From Sphingomonas sp. LM7 (lineage in GTDB: Bacteria > Pseudomonadota > Alphaproteobacteria > Sphingomonadales > Sphingomonadaceae), in contig NZ_CP019511.1 in NCBI RefSeq assembly GCF_002002925.1, positions 3,193,001-3,257,000 of the forward strand: a DNA stretch of 64,000 nucleotides, given 5' to 3'. A program made the position numbers and the translations under genes. This document shows, piece after piece, positions 35,135 to 42,985 of this stretch. The notes beneath the pieces were generated by a model that worked only from the letters and a program-made list of their open reading frames with translations, was not told the DNA's origin and made no database searches. How positions within the stretch are numbered: position 1 is the stretch's first letter; each line of letters opens with the position of its first letter.

Positions 35135-36136
35135 ATGCGCTTCTTTTCCGACAATGCCGCCCCGGTCTGCCCGCAGGTGCTCGACGCGCTGGTTCGCGCC
35201 AACACCCTCGACACTGCCTATGACGGCGATCGCTGGTCGCAGCAGCTGGACGGCGCCTTTTCCAATTTGTTCGGCACGCAGGTCCGCGCGCTGTGGGTGC
35301 CTTCGGGCACGTCGGCCAATGCGCTGGCGCTCGCTGCGCTCTGCCCGCCGCACGGCAGCGTGGTCTGCCATCGCGACGCGCATATCCAGAACGACGAATG
35401 CGGCGCGCCCGAATTCTATACGCACGGCGCCAAGCTGCTGCTCGCCGACGGGCCGGGCGCCAAGCTGACTCCGGAAACGCTGGCCGCGGCGCTCGCGCCG
35501 ATCCGCAACGACGTCCATCAGGTCCAGCCGCACGCCGTCTCGATCACCAACGCGACCGAATATGGGCTGGTCTATACGCCTGACCAGGTCGCGGCGATTT
35601 CGGCCGTCGCCAAGGCGCGCGGGCTGGGTCTGCATATGGACGGCGCGCGCTTTGCAAATGCCGTCGCGCACCTCGGCTGCGCGCCCGGCGACGTCACCTG
35701 GCGCGCCGGCGTGGATGTGCTGAGCTTCGGCTTCGTCAAGAATGGCGGGATGAGCGCCGAGGCACTGATCTTCTTCAAACCCGAGCTCGCCGACGCGACG
35801 CTGTATCGCCGCAAGCGCGCCGGGCTGCTGCTGTCCAAGGGGCGGTATCTCGCCGTGCAGCTGCTCGCGATGCTGGAGGGCGATCTGTGGCTCGCCAATG
35901 CCCGCGCCGCCAATGCCGGCGCGCGATTGCTTGCCGAAGCGGCGGGCGATCGGCTGGTCCATCCGGTCGAGGCCAATGAAGTGTTCCTCAAGGCGAATCC
36001 CGACGAAGCTGCGTCGCTGCGTGCGCTCGGTTTCGACTTCTACGATTGGGCGCCGGGTGAAGTGCGGCTGGTGACCTCGTGGGACCAGCGCGAAGAGGCG
36101 ATCCGGCCGCTGGCGGACGCGATCGCCGCGCTGTGA
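35135..36136 (+). CDS. ltaE: Low-specificity L-threonine aldolase
   Basis: PLP-dependent fold-type I enzyme that splits L-threonine or L-allo-threonine to glycine and acetaldehyde. The ATG at 35135 (333 aa) begins MRFFSDNAAPVCPQVLDAL, the family start; a TTG three codons earlier is less likely. Signatures are FGTQVRALWVPSGTSANALA (cofactor phosphate site), HRDAHIQNDECGAPEFY, LHMDGARFANAVAHLG (Asp that pairs with the pyridine nitrogen) and the lysine region VDVLSFGFVKNGGMSAEAL, with the PLP lysine in FVKNGG. The next gene begins inside its stop codon (GTGA). Together with the DSD1-type enzyme at 1425 the strain can probably cleave both D- and L-beta-hydroxy amino acids. Confidence 0.92.
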   Translation: MRFFSDNAAPVCPQVLDALVRANTLDTAYDGDRWSQQLDGAFSNLFGTQVRALWVPSGTSANALALAALCPPHGSVVCHRDAHIQNDECGAPEFYTHGAKLLLADGPGAKLTPETLAAALAPIRNDVHQVQPHAVSITNATEYGLVYTPDQVAAISAVAKARGLGLHMDGARFANAVAHLGCAPGDVTWRAGVDVLSFGFVKNGGMSAEALIFFKPELADATLYRRKRAGLLLSKGRYLAVQLLAMLEGDLWLANARAANAGARLLAEAAGDRLVHPVEANEVFLKANPDEAASLRALGFDFYDWAPGEVRLVTSWDQREEAIRPLADAIAAL

Positions 36137-37092
36137 GGCGCTTCGTCTCCTTCCGGGCGCCGATCGCCGAGCCGCCGGTAGAGAAGGTCTCGCCACGCTC
36201 GGCGCGGCTCGACGTGATCCTGCCGTTTCTCGTCGTCACGTTGATCTGGGGATCGACCTGGATCGTGATCCGCGACCAGCTCTCGGTAGTGCCGCCCAGC
36301 TGGTCGGTGAGCTATCGCTTCATCGTGGCGGGGGTGGTGATCCTCGCCTGGGGATTGTTGCGCGGCGATTCGCTGCGGCTCGATGCGCGGGGGTGGGCGT
36401 TCGCGGTGGCGCTGGGGTTCGCGCAGTTCGTGCTCAATTTCAACTTCGTCTACCGCGCCGAGCAGCACATCACTTCGGGTGTGGTGGCGATCGTCTATGC
36501 GCTGTTGCTGGTGCCCAATGCGATCCTCGCGCGGATCTTCCTCGGCCAGCTGATGGGGCGCCAGCTGCTGATCGGATCGGCGGTGGCGATGGCCGGAGTG
36601 GCGCTGTTGTTCGTCCATGAGGCGCGACTGAGCGATGCCGGACCGCAGGCGGCGTTGCTCGGCATCGGCATCGCGCTGCTGGGGGTGCTCTCCGCCTCGG
36701 TCGCCAATGTCATGCAGGCGATGAAGACTGCCAAGGCCTATCCGATGGCGGCAACGCTCGGCTGGGCGATGCTGACCGGCGCGGCGATCGATGCCGTCTT
36801 CGCCTGGGCGACGGTGGGACCGCCGGTGATCGAGATGCGCTGGAGCTATATCGCGGGGACGCTCTATCTTGGCGTGCTCGGCTCGGCGCTTGCCTTCACG
36901 ATCTATTTCCAGCTGATCCGCACGATCGGCCCGGCCAAGGCGGCCTATACCAGCGTGCTCATTCCGGTGATCGCGATGCTGCTTTCGACGATCTACGAAG
37001 GCTATCGCTGGTCGGCGCTTGCCGCAGCCGGCGCGGTGCTGGTGCTGGCGGGGCTGGTGCTGGCGCTCAAGGCGCGCAGGCCCAATCGATAG
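36133..37092 (+). CDS. EamA/DMT family transporter
   Basis: A 319-residue membrane protein with ten predicted helices in two EamA repeats. The first repeat starts LPFLVVTLIWGSTWIVIRDQ with the common WGS-x-W motif, and the second ends YTSVLIPVIAMLLSTIYEGY before the final helix. DMT-family members export amino acids or other metabolites; threonine or glycine export would fit the coupled aldolase gene but is unproved. The start is GTG at 36133, overlapping the aldolase stop (GTGA). The 3' end overlaps the convergent epimerase gene by 91 bp, over the last transmembrane helix. Confidence 0.88.
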   Translation: MRRFVSFRAPIAEPPVEKVSPRSARLDVILPFLVVTLIWGSTWIVIRDQLSVVPPSWSVSYRFIVAGVVILAWGLLRGDSLRLDARGWAFAVALGFAQFVLNFNFVYRAEQHITSGVVAIVYALLLVPNAILARIFLGQLMGRQLLIGSAVAMAGVALLFVHEARLSDAGPQAALLGIGIALLGVLSASVANVMQAMKTAKAYPMAATLGWAMLTGAAIDAVFAWATVGPPVIEMRWSYIAGTLYLGVLGSALAFTIYFQLIRTIGPAKAAYTSVLIPVIAMLLSTIYEGYRWSALAAAGAVLVLAGLVLALKARRPNR

Positions 37093-37841
37093 TCCGCGAA
37101 GCGCGGCCGCCAGCCGAGCACGCGCTTCGCCTTGCCGTTCGCGACGCGGCGATTCTCCGAATAGAAGCCACGCGCCTGCGGGCTGAGATCGGCCTGGCCG
37201 AGCGGGACGAGCGGCGGCAGCGCGATGCCGAGCAGCTGGCACGCATAGGCGATCACGTCGCTTTGCGGCGCCGGCAGGTCGTCGGAGAGGTTGTAGGCGC
37301 CGCGCGGCGCGTCGAACCCCGCGGCTAGCCCCGCGATGATGTCGTCGAGATGGATGCGGCTGAAGACCTGGCCGGGGACATGGATCCGCGCCGCCTCGCC
37401 CCGCGCGGCGCGCTCCAGCGGCGAGCGGCCGGGGCCGTAGATGCCGGGAAGGCGGAACACGCGTGCCCCGAGCGCCAGCCACGCTGCATCGGCCTCGGCC
37501 CGCGCGGTGCGGCGGCCGGTGCCGGTAGGCGCAGTCTCATCGACCCAGGCACCGTTTGTGTCGCCATAGACTCCGGTCGAGGAGAGATAGCCTAGCCAGC
37601 CGCGCGCTTCGGCGAGTTGCGGGCCGAAGGCGGCGAGGATCGGATCGCTTTCGCCGGGCGCCACCGTCGAGACGATATGCGTGGCGTGGCTGATCTCGAA
37701 CGCGACGCGATCTGTATCGGCAACGGCGATGCTGTCGCCGCGTCCGTCGCGCGTAACGGACGCGATCCGCCAGCCGCCCGGGGCGAGATGCCGCGCGAGT
37801 GCGCTGCCGGTATAGCCCTGGCCGAAGATCAGCAGGCGCAT
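37002..37841 (-). CDS. NAD(P)-dependent sugar-epimerase-like / SDR-extended protein
   Basis: A 279-residue protein with a Rossmann fold: RLLIFGQGYTGSALARHL at the N-terminus (a GxGxTG variant) and a serine-rich catalytic region WLGYLSSTGVYGDTNGAWVDE, then RVFRLPGIYGPGRSPLER and FSRIHLDDI, typical of the extended SDR 'YeeZ/NAD-epimerase-like' group. The typical Tyr-x-x-x-Lys pair is not evident, so catalytic activity is uncertain. The last 23 residues (ALSASTSPASTS...) are low-complexity and are read antisense to the 3' end of the EamA gene, a sign that the original stop was lost. Substrate unknown. Confidence 0.85.
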   Translation of the reverse strand: MRLLIFGQGYTGSALARHLAPGGWRIASVTRDGRGDSIAVADTDRVAFEISHATHIVSTVAPGESDPILAAFGPQLAEARGWLGYLSSTGVYGDTNGAWVDETAPTGTGRRTARAEADAAWLALGARVFRLPGIYGPGRSPLERAARGEAARIHVPGQVFSRIHLDDIIAGLAAGFDAPRGAYNLSDDLPAPQSDVIAYACQLLGIALPPLVPLGQADLSPQARGFYSENRRVANGKAKRVLGWRPRFADYRLGLRALSASTSPASTSTAPAAASADQR

Positions 37842-37850
37842 TTGCGACTA

Positions 37851-37868
37851 CCCTCCCCGCGTGGAGGG
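37851..37868. repeat. GC-rich hairpin downstream of the third M28 gene
   Basis: Stem CCCTCC/GGAGGG (37851-37856 with 37863-37868) around a six-base loop, in the 36 bp between the epimerase start and the M28 peptidase stop. It has no following T-run, so it is not a classical terminator. The same stem composition recurs at the other M28 junctions. Confidence 0.5.
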
Positions 37869-37877
37869 AGGACCGGT

Positions 37878-39524
37878 TCAGCGCGCGCCATGGCCGCCGA
37901 ACTGGACGCCGAAGAAATCGCCCTTGTTCCAGCGCGGCCGCGCGTCGGCATCAGCGACGGCGCGCGCCGCGGCATAATTGACTCGGGTGAATTTCACTGC
38001 CGTCGCCCAGTCGATCGGTAGCGCCATGTCGTCCGAGGGCTTGTGATAGTGATTGGCGAGGAAGTCCTGCTGCGCCGCCGCGCCGGGTCCGCCGGGGCCG
38101 GTATCGATCGACACGGCGGGGATGCCCGCCTGGACGAAGCTGTAATGGTCCGATCGGATGAAGAACATCTCCTCGGGCGCGGGGTCGGGGACGACTTTCA
38201 GTCCCTCCGTCGCCGCCGCCGCGGCATAGGTCGCGCCGAGGCTCGATCGCTCGCCGCCCAGCACCACGATGTCCTGCATCGCGAAAGTGAGGATCGGCAT
38301 GTCGAGATTGATGTCGGCGACCAGGCTGCTGCCCGTGGGCAGGCCGGGCTGCGCGGCGAAATAGCTGGAGCCGACCAGCCCCTTCTCCTCGGCGGTGAGC
38401 GCGACGAACAGGATCGACCGGCGCGGGCGCTGGCCCGATGCCTGGAAGGTGCGGGCGACTTCGAGCATCGTCGCGATGCCCGCGGCATTGTCCATCGCGC
38501 CGTTGTAGATCCTGTCGCCCTTTTCCGGCTCACCGACGCCGACATGGTCGAGATGCGCCGAGACCACGAGATATTCGCTCCTGAGCGCAGCGTCCGAGCC
38601 TTCGAGGATTCCGACGACGTTGCTGCTGCGCTTCGTGGCGACGCGGGTGCTCGCCGCCAGCTTGAGCGTGCCGACCAGCGGGCCGGTGGGCAGCCGGGTG
38701 CCGCGGCGTTCGGCGCCGAGCACGTCGCGCCACTTGATCCGCGAGCCGGCGAACAGCTTCTCGGCGCCCGCCTGCCCGACATAGCCGACCACCGGTGCGC
38801 CGGGGGCGACGCTATGCGCCTTGCCGTCGGGGGCGACCCAGCTGGTGCGCTCGTAGTTGTAATAGGGCGCCATCGCCTCGATCGGGAATTCGGCGCGGCG
38901 CTCGATCGATTCGAGGATGATCACGGCCTTGGCGCCGCGGGCCTGGGCGAGCCGCGCCTTCTGGTCATCGTCCCCCAGATGCGCGGCGACGTCGTCGGGC
39001 AGCCCGGCGGGCACGCCGGCATAGAGCGCGACGATCTTGCCGCGCACGTCGAGCCCGCGATAATCGTCGCGCTTGCCCTCGGGATAGACCAGGCCATAGC
39101 CGGCGAAGACGACTTGCCCCTCGGCAGTGAAGTCCGGCGTGGTCGGGATGCCCTGGTTGACGAAGTCGATGCCGAACTGGAGCGGGATCGCAGTGCCGCC
39201 GCGGGTAAGCGTCCATTTCGCCTTTTTGGCCGGGCGATAGGTGACGAGGCCGACCGGCTGGAGCCAGCCCTGCTCGCCGCCGGGCTTGAGCCCTATTCCT
39301 TCCATCTGCGCGGCGACATACTCGGCGGCGATGTCATAGTCGCGCGTCCCCGCCTCGCGCCCGCGCAACGAGTCCGACGCGAGGAACTGGACATGCGCCT
39401 TCAGCGCCGCCTGTTCGGGGGGAAGTTGCTGGGCGGAGGCCGGGAACGCGAAGAGCAATGCGGCGAGGAAAATTTTCCTCCCTAGGGAGGAGGGCAAGGT
39501 GAAGGGGCTGCGCGGCAGGCTCAT
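37878..39524 (-). CDS. M28 family metallopeptidase (tandem copy 3)
   Basis: A 548-residue exported zinc aminopeptidase-like protein. The signal peptide is MSLPRSPFTLPSSLGRKIFL with the hydrophobic AALLFAFPASA cleaved before QQLPPE. It has a PA-type insert domain (about residues 120-290, VVFAGYGLVYPEGKRDDYRG) within the M28 catalytic domain. Zinc ligands match the family: VVSAHLDHVG (His), NGAMDNAAG (Asp), LTAEEKGLVGS (catalytic and ligand Glu), INLDMPI (Asp) and ANHYHKPSDD (His). Its start overlaps the stop of copy 2 (ATGA). The C-terminal WNKGDFFGVQFGG is shared by all three copies. It is the last gene of the tandem unit. Confidence 0.92.
   Translation of the reverse strand: MSLPRSPFTLPSSLGRKIFLAALLFAFPASAQQLPPEQAALKAHVQFLASDSLRGREAGTRDYDIAAEYVAAQMEGIGLKPGGEQGWLQPVGLVTYRPAKKAKWTLTRGGTAIPLQFGIDFVNQGIPTTPDFTAEGQVVFAGYGLVYPEGKRDDYRGLDVRGKIVALYAGVPAGLPDDVAAHLGDDDQKARLAQARGAKAVIILESIERRAEFPIEAMAPYYNYERTSWVAPDGKAHSVAPGAPVVGYVGQAGAEKLFAGSRIKWRDVLGAERRGTRLPTGPLVGTLKLAASTRVATKRSSNVVGILEGSDAALRSEYLVVSAHLDHVGVGEPEKGDRIYNGAMDNAAGIATMLEVARTFQASGQRPRRSILFVALTAEEKGLVGSSYFAAQPGLPTGSSLVADINLDMPILTFAMQDIVVLGGERSSLGATYAAAAATEGLKVVPDPAPEEMFFIRSDHYSFVQAGIPAVSIDTGPGGPGAAAQQDFLANHYHKPSDDMALPIDWATAVKFTRVNYAAARAVADADARPRWNKGDFFGVQFGGHGAR
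39465..39490. repeat. Overlapping perfect palindromes in the 5' coding region of M28 copy 3
   Basis: GAGGAAAATTTTCCTC (39465-39480) and CCTCCCTAGGGAGG (39477-39490) are two perfect palindromes sharing four bases. They lie in the signal-peptide codons of the copy-3 peptidase. The second has the same CCTCCC/GGGAGG arms as hairpins at 37851-37868 and 41145-41200, suggesting a repeat that has become coding. Confidence 0.5.
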
Positions 39525-41131
39525 TTCGCGCCCGGGCCGCCGTACAGCGTCCCGAAGAAATCGCCCTTGTTCCACAGCGGACGCTGGTCGGCACCGGCGA
39601 GCGCGCGGGCGATCGCATAGTTGAGCTTCACGAAGCGGACGCCCTGGCTGAAATCGATGAGGCTCACCTCGTCCGACGGCTGGTGATAATGCTTCTCGCC
39701 GAATTCCTCGATCGCCGCCTTGCCCGGGCCACCCGGGCCGGGCTCGAGCGACACCGCGGGAATGCCGGCGCGGACGAAGCTGTAATGGTCGGAGCGCACG
39801 AAGCTGGCCTGTTCGGGCGCCGGATCGGGCGTCAGCTTCAGCCCCTCGGCGCCGGCGACCGCCGCCACCGTCGGCCCGATGCTGGTGCGATCGGCGCCAT
39901 AGGCGACCAGATCCTCGAACTTGTAGGTGAGCACCGGCATGTCGAGATTGACGTCGGCGACGATGCTGCCCTTGGGCACGGTCGGGTTGGCAGCGAAATA
40001 ATCCGAACCGACCAGGCCCTTTTCCTCCGCAGTGACCGCGACGAACAGGATCGAGCGGCGCGGGCGCTTGCCGGTGGCAGTGAATGCCTTCGCCACTTCG
40101 AGCATCGCGGCAGTGCCGACGGCATTGTCCATCGCGCCATTGTAGATCGTGTCGCCCTTCGCATCGGGCTTGCCGACGCCGACGTGATCGAGATGGGCGG
40201 AGATCACGACATATTCGCCCTTCAGCGCCGGGTCCGATCCTTCGAGCAGACCGACGACATTGTTGGCGGTGAGCGTCTTGATCTCGGTGTTGGCGGTGCC
40301 CTGGGCGACCACGCCGAGCGCGCCGGTCGGGAGTTTCCTGCCTGCCTTGTCGGCGGCGAGGACATCGGGCCATTTGATCTTCGAGCCGGCGAACAGCTTT
40401 TCGGCGCCGACCATGCCGACATAGGCAAAGGCGGGGGCGCTCGGCCCCTGCGCATGCGCCCGGCCATCGGGATCGGCCCAAGTCATGCTCGAGCTGTTCC
40501 AATAGCCGATGCTCGCCTCGAACGGGAAGACGGCGTGGCGGGTGTTGCCCTCGATCAGGATCACGCCGACTGCGCCGCGTTCGGCGGCGGTGCGGGCCTG
40601 TTCCTCGGGCTGGCTCAGATGCGCGCGGACTTCGCTCTGCAGCGATTGCGGGGCATCGCGCAGCACCGCGACGATCTTCCCCTTCACGTCGAGGCCCTTG
40701 TAGTCGTCATGGCCGGTGGCGCGGTCGATCACGCCATAGCCGGCAAACACCACCGGCGCCGACAGCACGAGCGTCGCCTCGCGCGCGTTCGATCGGGCGA
40801 CGAAGTCCTTGCCCCATTCGAGCGTGGTCGTGGTCGCACCGCGGGTGAGCGTCAGCGTGCCGTGATCGGCGCCCTTGAACGACACCAGCGGCACCGGCTG
40901 GAGCCATGCGCCGTTCGCTGCGCCGGGCTTGAGCCCGGCGGCGAGCATCTGCGCGGCGACATATTGCTCGGCGACGGCGAGTTCGTTCGAGCCCGTATCG
41001 CGCCCCCGCATCGCGTCCGAAGCGAGAAAGGCGACATGCGCCTTGAGCGCGGCCTCGGCCGGGGGGAGTTCCTGCGCGAGGGCCGGCGTGGCGAAGAGGA
41101 GGGGGAGAAGGAGCAGGGAGGTACGCATCAT
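39521..41131 (-). CDS. M28 family metallopeptidase (tandem copy 2)
   Basis: A 536-residue exported zinc peptidase paralogue. MMRTSLLLLPLLFATPALA is a Sec signal peptide cleaved before QELPPAE. Insert and catalytic domains match its neighbours: VVFAGYGVIDRATGHDDYKG, then VISAHLDHVGVGKPDAKGD, NGAMDNAVGTAAML, VTAEEKGLVGSDYFAANP, VNLDMPVLTY and EKHYHQPSDE provide the ligand set. The second ATG (41128) could equally be the start. A 76 bp spacer with two GC-rich hairpins separates it from copy 1, and the stop overlaps copy 3 (ATGA). Probably digests peptides in the periplasm for uptake; specificity unknown. Confidence 0.93.
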   Translation of the reverse strand: MMRTSLLLLPLLFATPALAQELPPAEAALKAHVAFLASDAMRGRDTGSNELAVAEQYVAAQMLAAGLKPGAANGAWLQPVPLVSFKGADHGTLTLTRGATTTTLEWGKDFVARSNAREATLVLSAPVVFAGYGVIDRATGHDDYKGLDVKGKIVAVLRDAPQSLQSEVRAHLSQPEEQARTAAERGAVGVILIEGNTRHAVFPFEASIGYWNSSSMTWADPDGRAHAQGPSAPAFAYVGMVGAEKLFAGSKIKWPDVLAADKAGRKLPTGALGVVAQGTANTEIKTLTANNVVGLLEGSDPALKGEYVVISAHLDHVGVGKPDAKGDTIYNGAMDNAVGTAAMLEVAKAFTATGKRPRRSILFVAVTAEEKGLVGSDYFAANPTVPKGSIVADVNLDMPVLTYKFEDLVAYGADRTSIGPTVAAVAGAEGLKLTPDPAPEQASFVRSDHYSFVRAGIPAVSLEPGPGGPGKAAIEEFGEKHYHQPSDEVSLIDFSQGVRFVKLNYAIARALAGADQRPLWNKGDFFGTLYGGPGAK

Positions 41132-41144
41132 CTTGCCTTCATTC

Positions 41145-41200
41145 CCCTCCCGGAGCGGGGAGGGCAGGGAACAGTAGCCCCTCCCTTTGCGGGGAGGGGC
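41145..41200. repeat. Two GC-rich hairpins between M28 copies 1 and 2
   Basis: First stem 41145-41151 with 41158-41164 (seven pairs, loop GGAGCG); second stem 41177-41185 with 41192-41200 (nine pairs, GCCCCTCCC and its complement, loop TTTGCG). They fill most of the 76 bp gap. Neither is followed by a T-run on the reverse strand, so attenuation, RNA stabilisation or a REP-type repeat are more likely than full termination. Confidence 0.6.
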
Positions 41201-41207
41201 GTTGAAG

Positions 41208-42878
41208 TCACTTCTGCATCGGTCCGCCGAACAGCGTGCCGAAGAAGTCGCCCTTCTTCCACATCGGCTTCTGGTCCGCGTCAGCGATCTCGCGGGCGAT
41301 GCGATAATTGACGTCGACGAAGCGCGCGCCCGATTCCCAGTCGATCGCCGGCAGCTGGACGAGATCGTCCGAAGGCTGGTGATAATGGGTGCTCAGGAAC
41401 GCATCGGTCGCCGCCTTGCCGGGGCCCTTCTCGCCCGGCCACAGGAAGACCGAGGGAATGCCCTGCTGGACGAAGCGATAATGGTCCGATCGCACGAAGA
41501 ACGCCTCGTCGGGCCGCGGATCGCCGCCCACGCCTACGCCGAGTTGGGCAGCAGCGCGCGCCACCGTCTCGCCCAAAGTCGAATGCGCCGCACCGAACGG
41601 AGTCACGTCCTCGAACTTGTAGTTGATGATCGGCATGTCGAGATTGACGTTGGCGACGATGTCCGCCTTGGGCACCGTCGGGTTCTGGGCGAAATAGTCG
41701 GAACCGACCAGACCCTTCTCCTCGGCAGTGACTGCAAGGAACATGATCGATCGCCGTGGCGGCTTGGCCGAGGTCTTGAAGCGCTTGGCCTCCTCGATCA
41801 GCGAGGCGATGCCGACGGCATTGTCCATCGCGCCGTTATAGATCGTGTCGCCCCGGGCATTGGGCTTGCCGACACCGACGTGATCGAGATGTGCGGTGAG
41901 CACCACCACTTCCTTCGACAGCGCCGGATCGCTGCCCGGCAGCATGCCGGCGACATTGTAGCTGGTGATCGGGCTCGCCGCGGTCTTGAGCGCGACGGTG
42001 AGCGTCGCGGGAAGCGGCATCGCCTTGAAGGTCGCGCCGTCCTTCTTCGCGGCTTCGAGGATTTTGGCCCAGGGCGTCCGCGCGCCGGCAAACAGTTTGG
42101 CCGCGCCGGCCTGGCTGATCGTGCCGAGGCTGGGGCTCGCCGGAGTCGGGATGTAGCCGCTGCCGTCGGCGCGCGCCCAGGTGACACGGGGCCGATCCCA
42201 GGTGGCAGCGATCGTCTTGAACGCATAATTGCCCCGGCCGGCGATCGGCGATTCGAGCGTGACATAGCCGACGGCGCCGCGCTTCAGCGCGATCTCGGCC
42301 TTGGTCGCGGCGCTGCCGAAATGGGCGCGCTCCTCGGCCGGGAAGCTGGAAGGCGCGCCGGCGAAGAAGGCGACGATCCTGCCCTTCACGTCGACGCCCT
42401 TATAGTCGTCGCGGCCGAGCCCGACGATGCCCTGGCCGACGAACACCACCGGCGCGGTCACGGTATAGTCGAGCTTGCTCGGGTTGCCCGCAGGCACATA
42501 GTCCTCGCCGAACACGAGGGCGGCCGACGGCCCCTTGCCGGCGATGGCCATGCTGCCCTTGTCGGCGGGCTTGTAGCTGAGCAGCGGCACCTTCTGGAGA
42601 TACCCGCCGTCGTCGCCCGCGGGGCGCAGGCCGGCTGCGTAGAATTGCGATGCGACATATTGCGCGGCGATGTCATATTCGGCGCTTCCCGCCTCGCGCC
42701 CGCGCATCTGATCCGAAGCGAGGAACAGTATGTGGCTCTTGAGTGCTGCCTGGTCGGCGGGCAGCTCGGCGTTGACGATGGCGTTGGTCTGGGCAGGCGT
42801 AGGCGCCGCGGCGTCCTGCGCGAGCGCCGGGGCGGCGATCAGCGCGATCAAGCCGAACGGCGCAGTCAATCGAAGCAT
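41208..42878 (-). CDS. M28 family metallopeptidase (tandem copy 1)
   Basis: A 556-residue exported zinc peptidase, first gene of the tandem unit. MLRLTAPFGLIALIAAPALA is the signal peptide, cleaved before QDAAAPT; a 20-residue linker precedes the conserved ELPADQAALKSHILFLASD block shared with the other copies. Zinc-site motifs are VLTAHLDHVGVGKPNARGD, NGAMDNAVGIASLI, VTAEEKGLVGSDYF, VNLDMPI and STHYHQPSDD. It closes with MWKKGDFFGTLFGGPMQK. It is divergent from pepN (107 bp gap), placing four peptide-degrading enzymes side by side. The three copies differ along their lengths, so the duplications are old. Confidence 0.93.
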   Translation of the reverse strand: MLRLTAPFGLIALIAAPALAQDAAAPTPAQTNAIVNAELPADQAALKSHILFLASDQMRGREAGSAEYDIAAQYVASQFYAAGLRPAGDDGGYLQKVPLLSYKPADKGSMAIAGKGPSAALVFGEDYVPAGNPSKLDYTVTAPVVFVGQGIVGLGRDDYKGVDVKGRIVAFFAGAPSSFPAEERAHFGSAATKAEIALKRGAVGYVTLESPIAGRGNYAFKTIAATWDRPRVTWARADGSGYIPTPASPSLGTISQAGAAKLFAGARTPWAKILEAAKKDGATFKAMPLPATLTVALKTAASPITSYNVAGMLPGSDPALSKEVVVLTAHLDHVGVGKPNARGDTIYNGAMDNAVGIASLIEEAKRFKTSAKPPRRSIMFLAVTAEEKGLVGSDYFAQNPTVPKADIVANVNLDMPIINYKFEDVTPFGAAHSTLGETVARAAAQLGVGVGGDPRPDEAFFVRSDHYRFVQQGIPSVFLWPGEKGPGKAATDAFLSTHYHQPSDDLVQLPAIDWESGARFVDVNYRIAREIADADQKPMWKKGDFFGTLFGGPMQK

Positions 42879-42985
42879 GTAGAGTCCTCAAAAGTCTGGA
42901 ATACCGTACCGGTAGCAGCGCGAAACCGTTAGGCAAGCGGACAGTTTCTAGTGGCGGCGAGGGGGCTTGGTCCTATATCGCGATC

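Noticed and set aside
32324..36196. A 1290-codon open frame on the reverse strand across the PBP and threonine aldolase genes
   Set aside because: It is antisense to two confidently assigned genes, has a biased Arg/Ala/Asp composition typical of GC-rich shadow frames, and shows no domain.
37851..37868. Hairpin as a rho-independent terminator of the M28 unit
   Set aside because: Short stem and no T-run on either strand, unlike the clear terminator at 61103-61130.
37878..42878. Tandem M28 genes as an assembly duplication artefact
   Set aside because: The three copies differ in sequence, length, signal peptide and spacer, so they are true paralogues.
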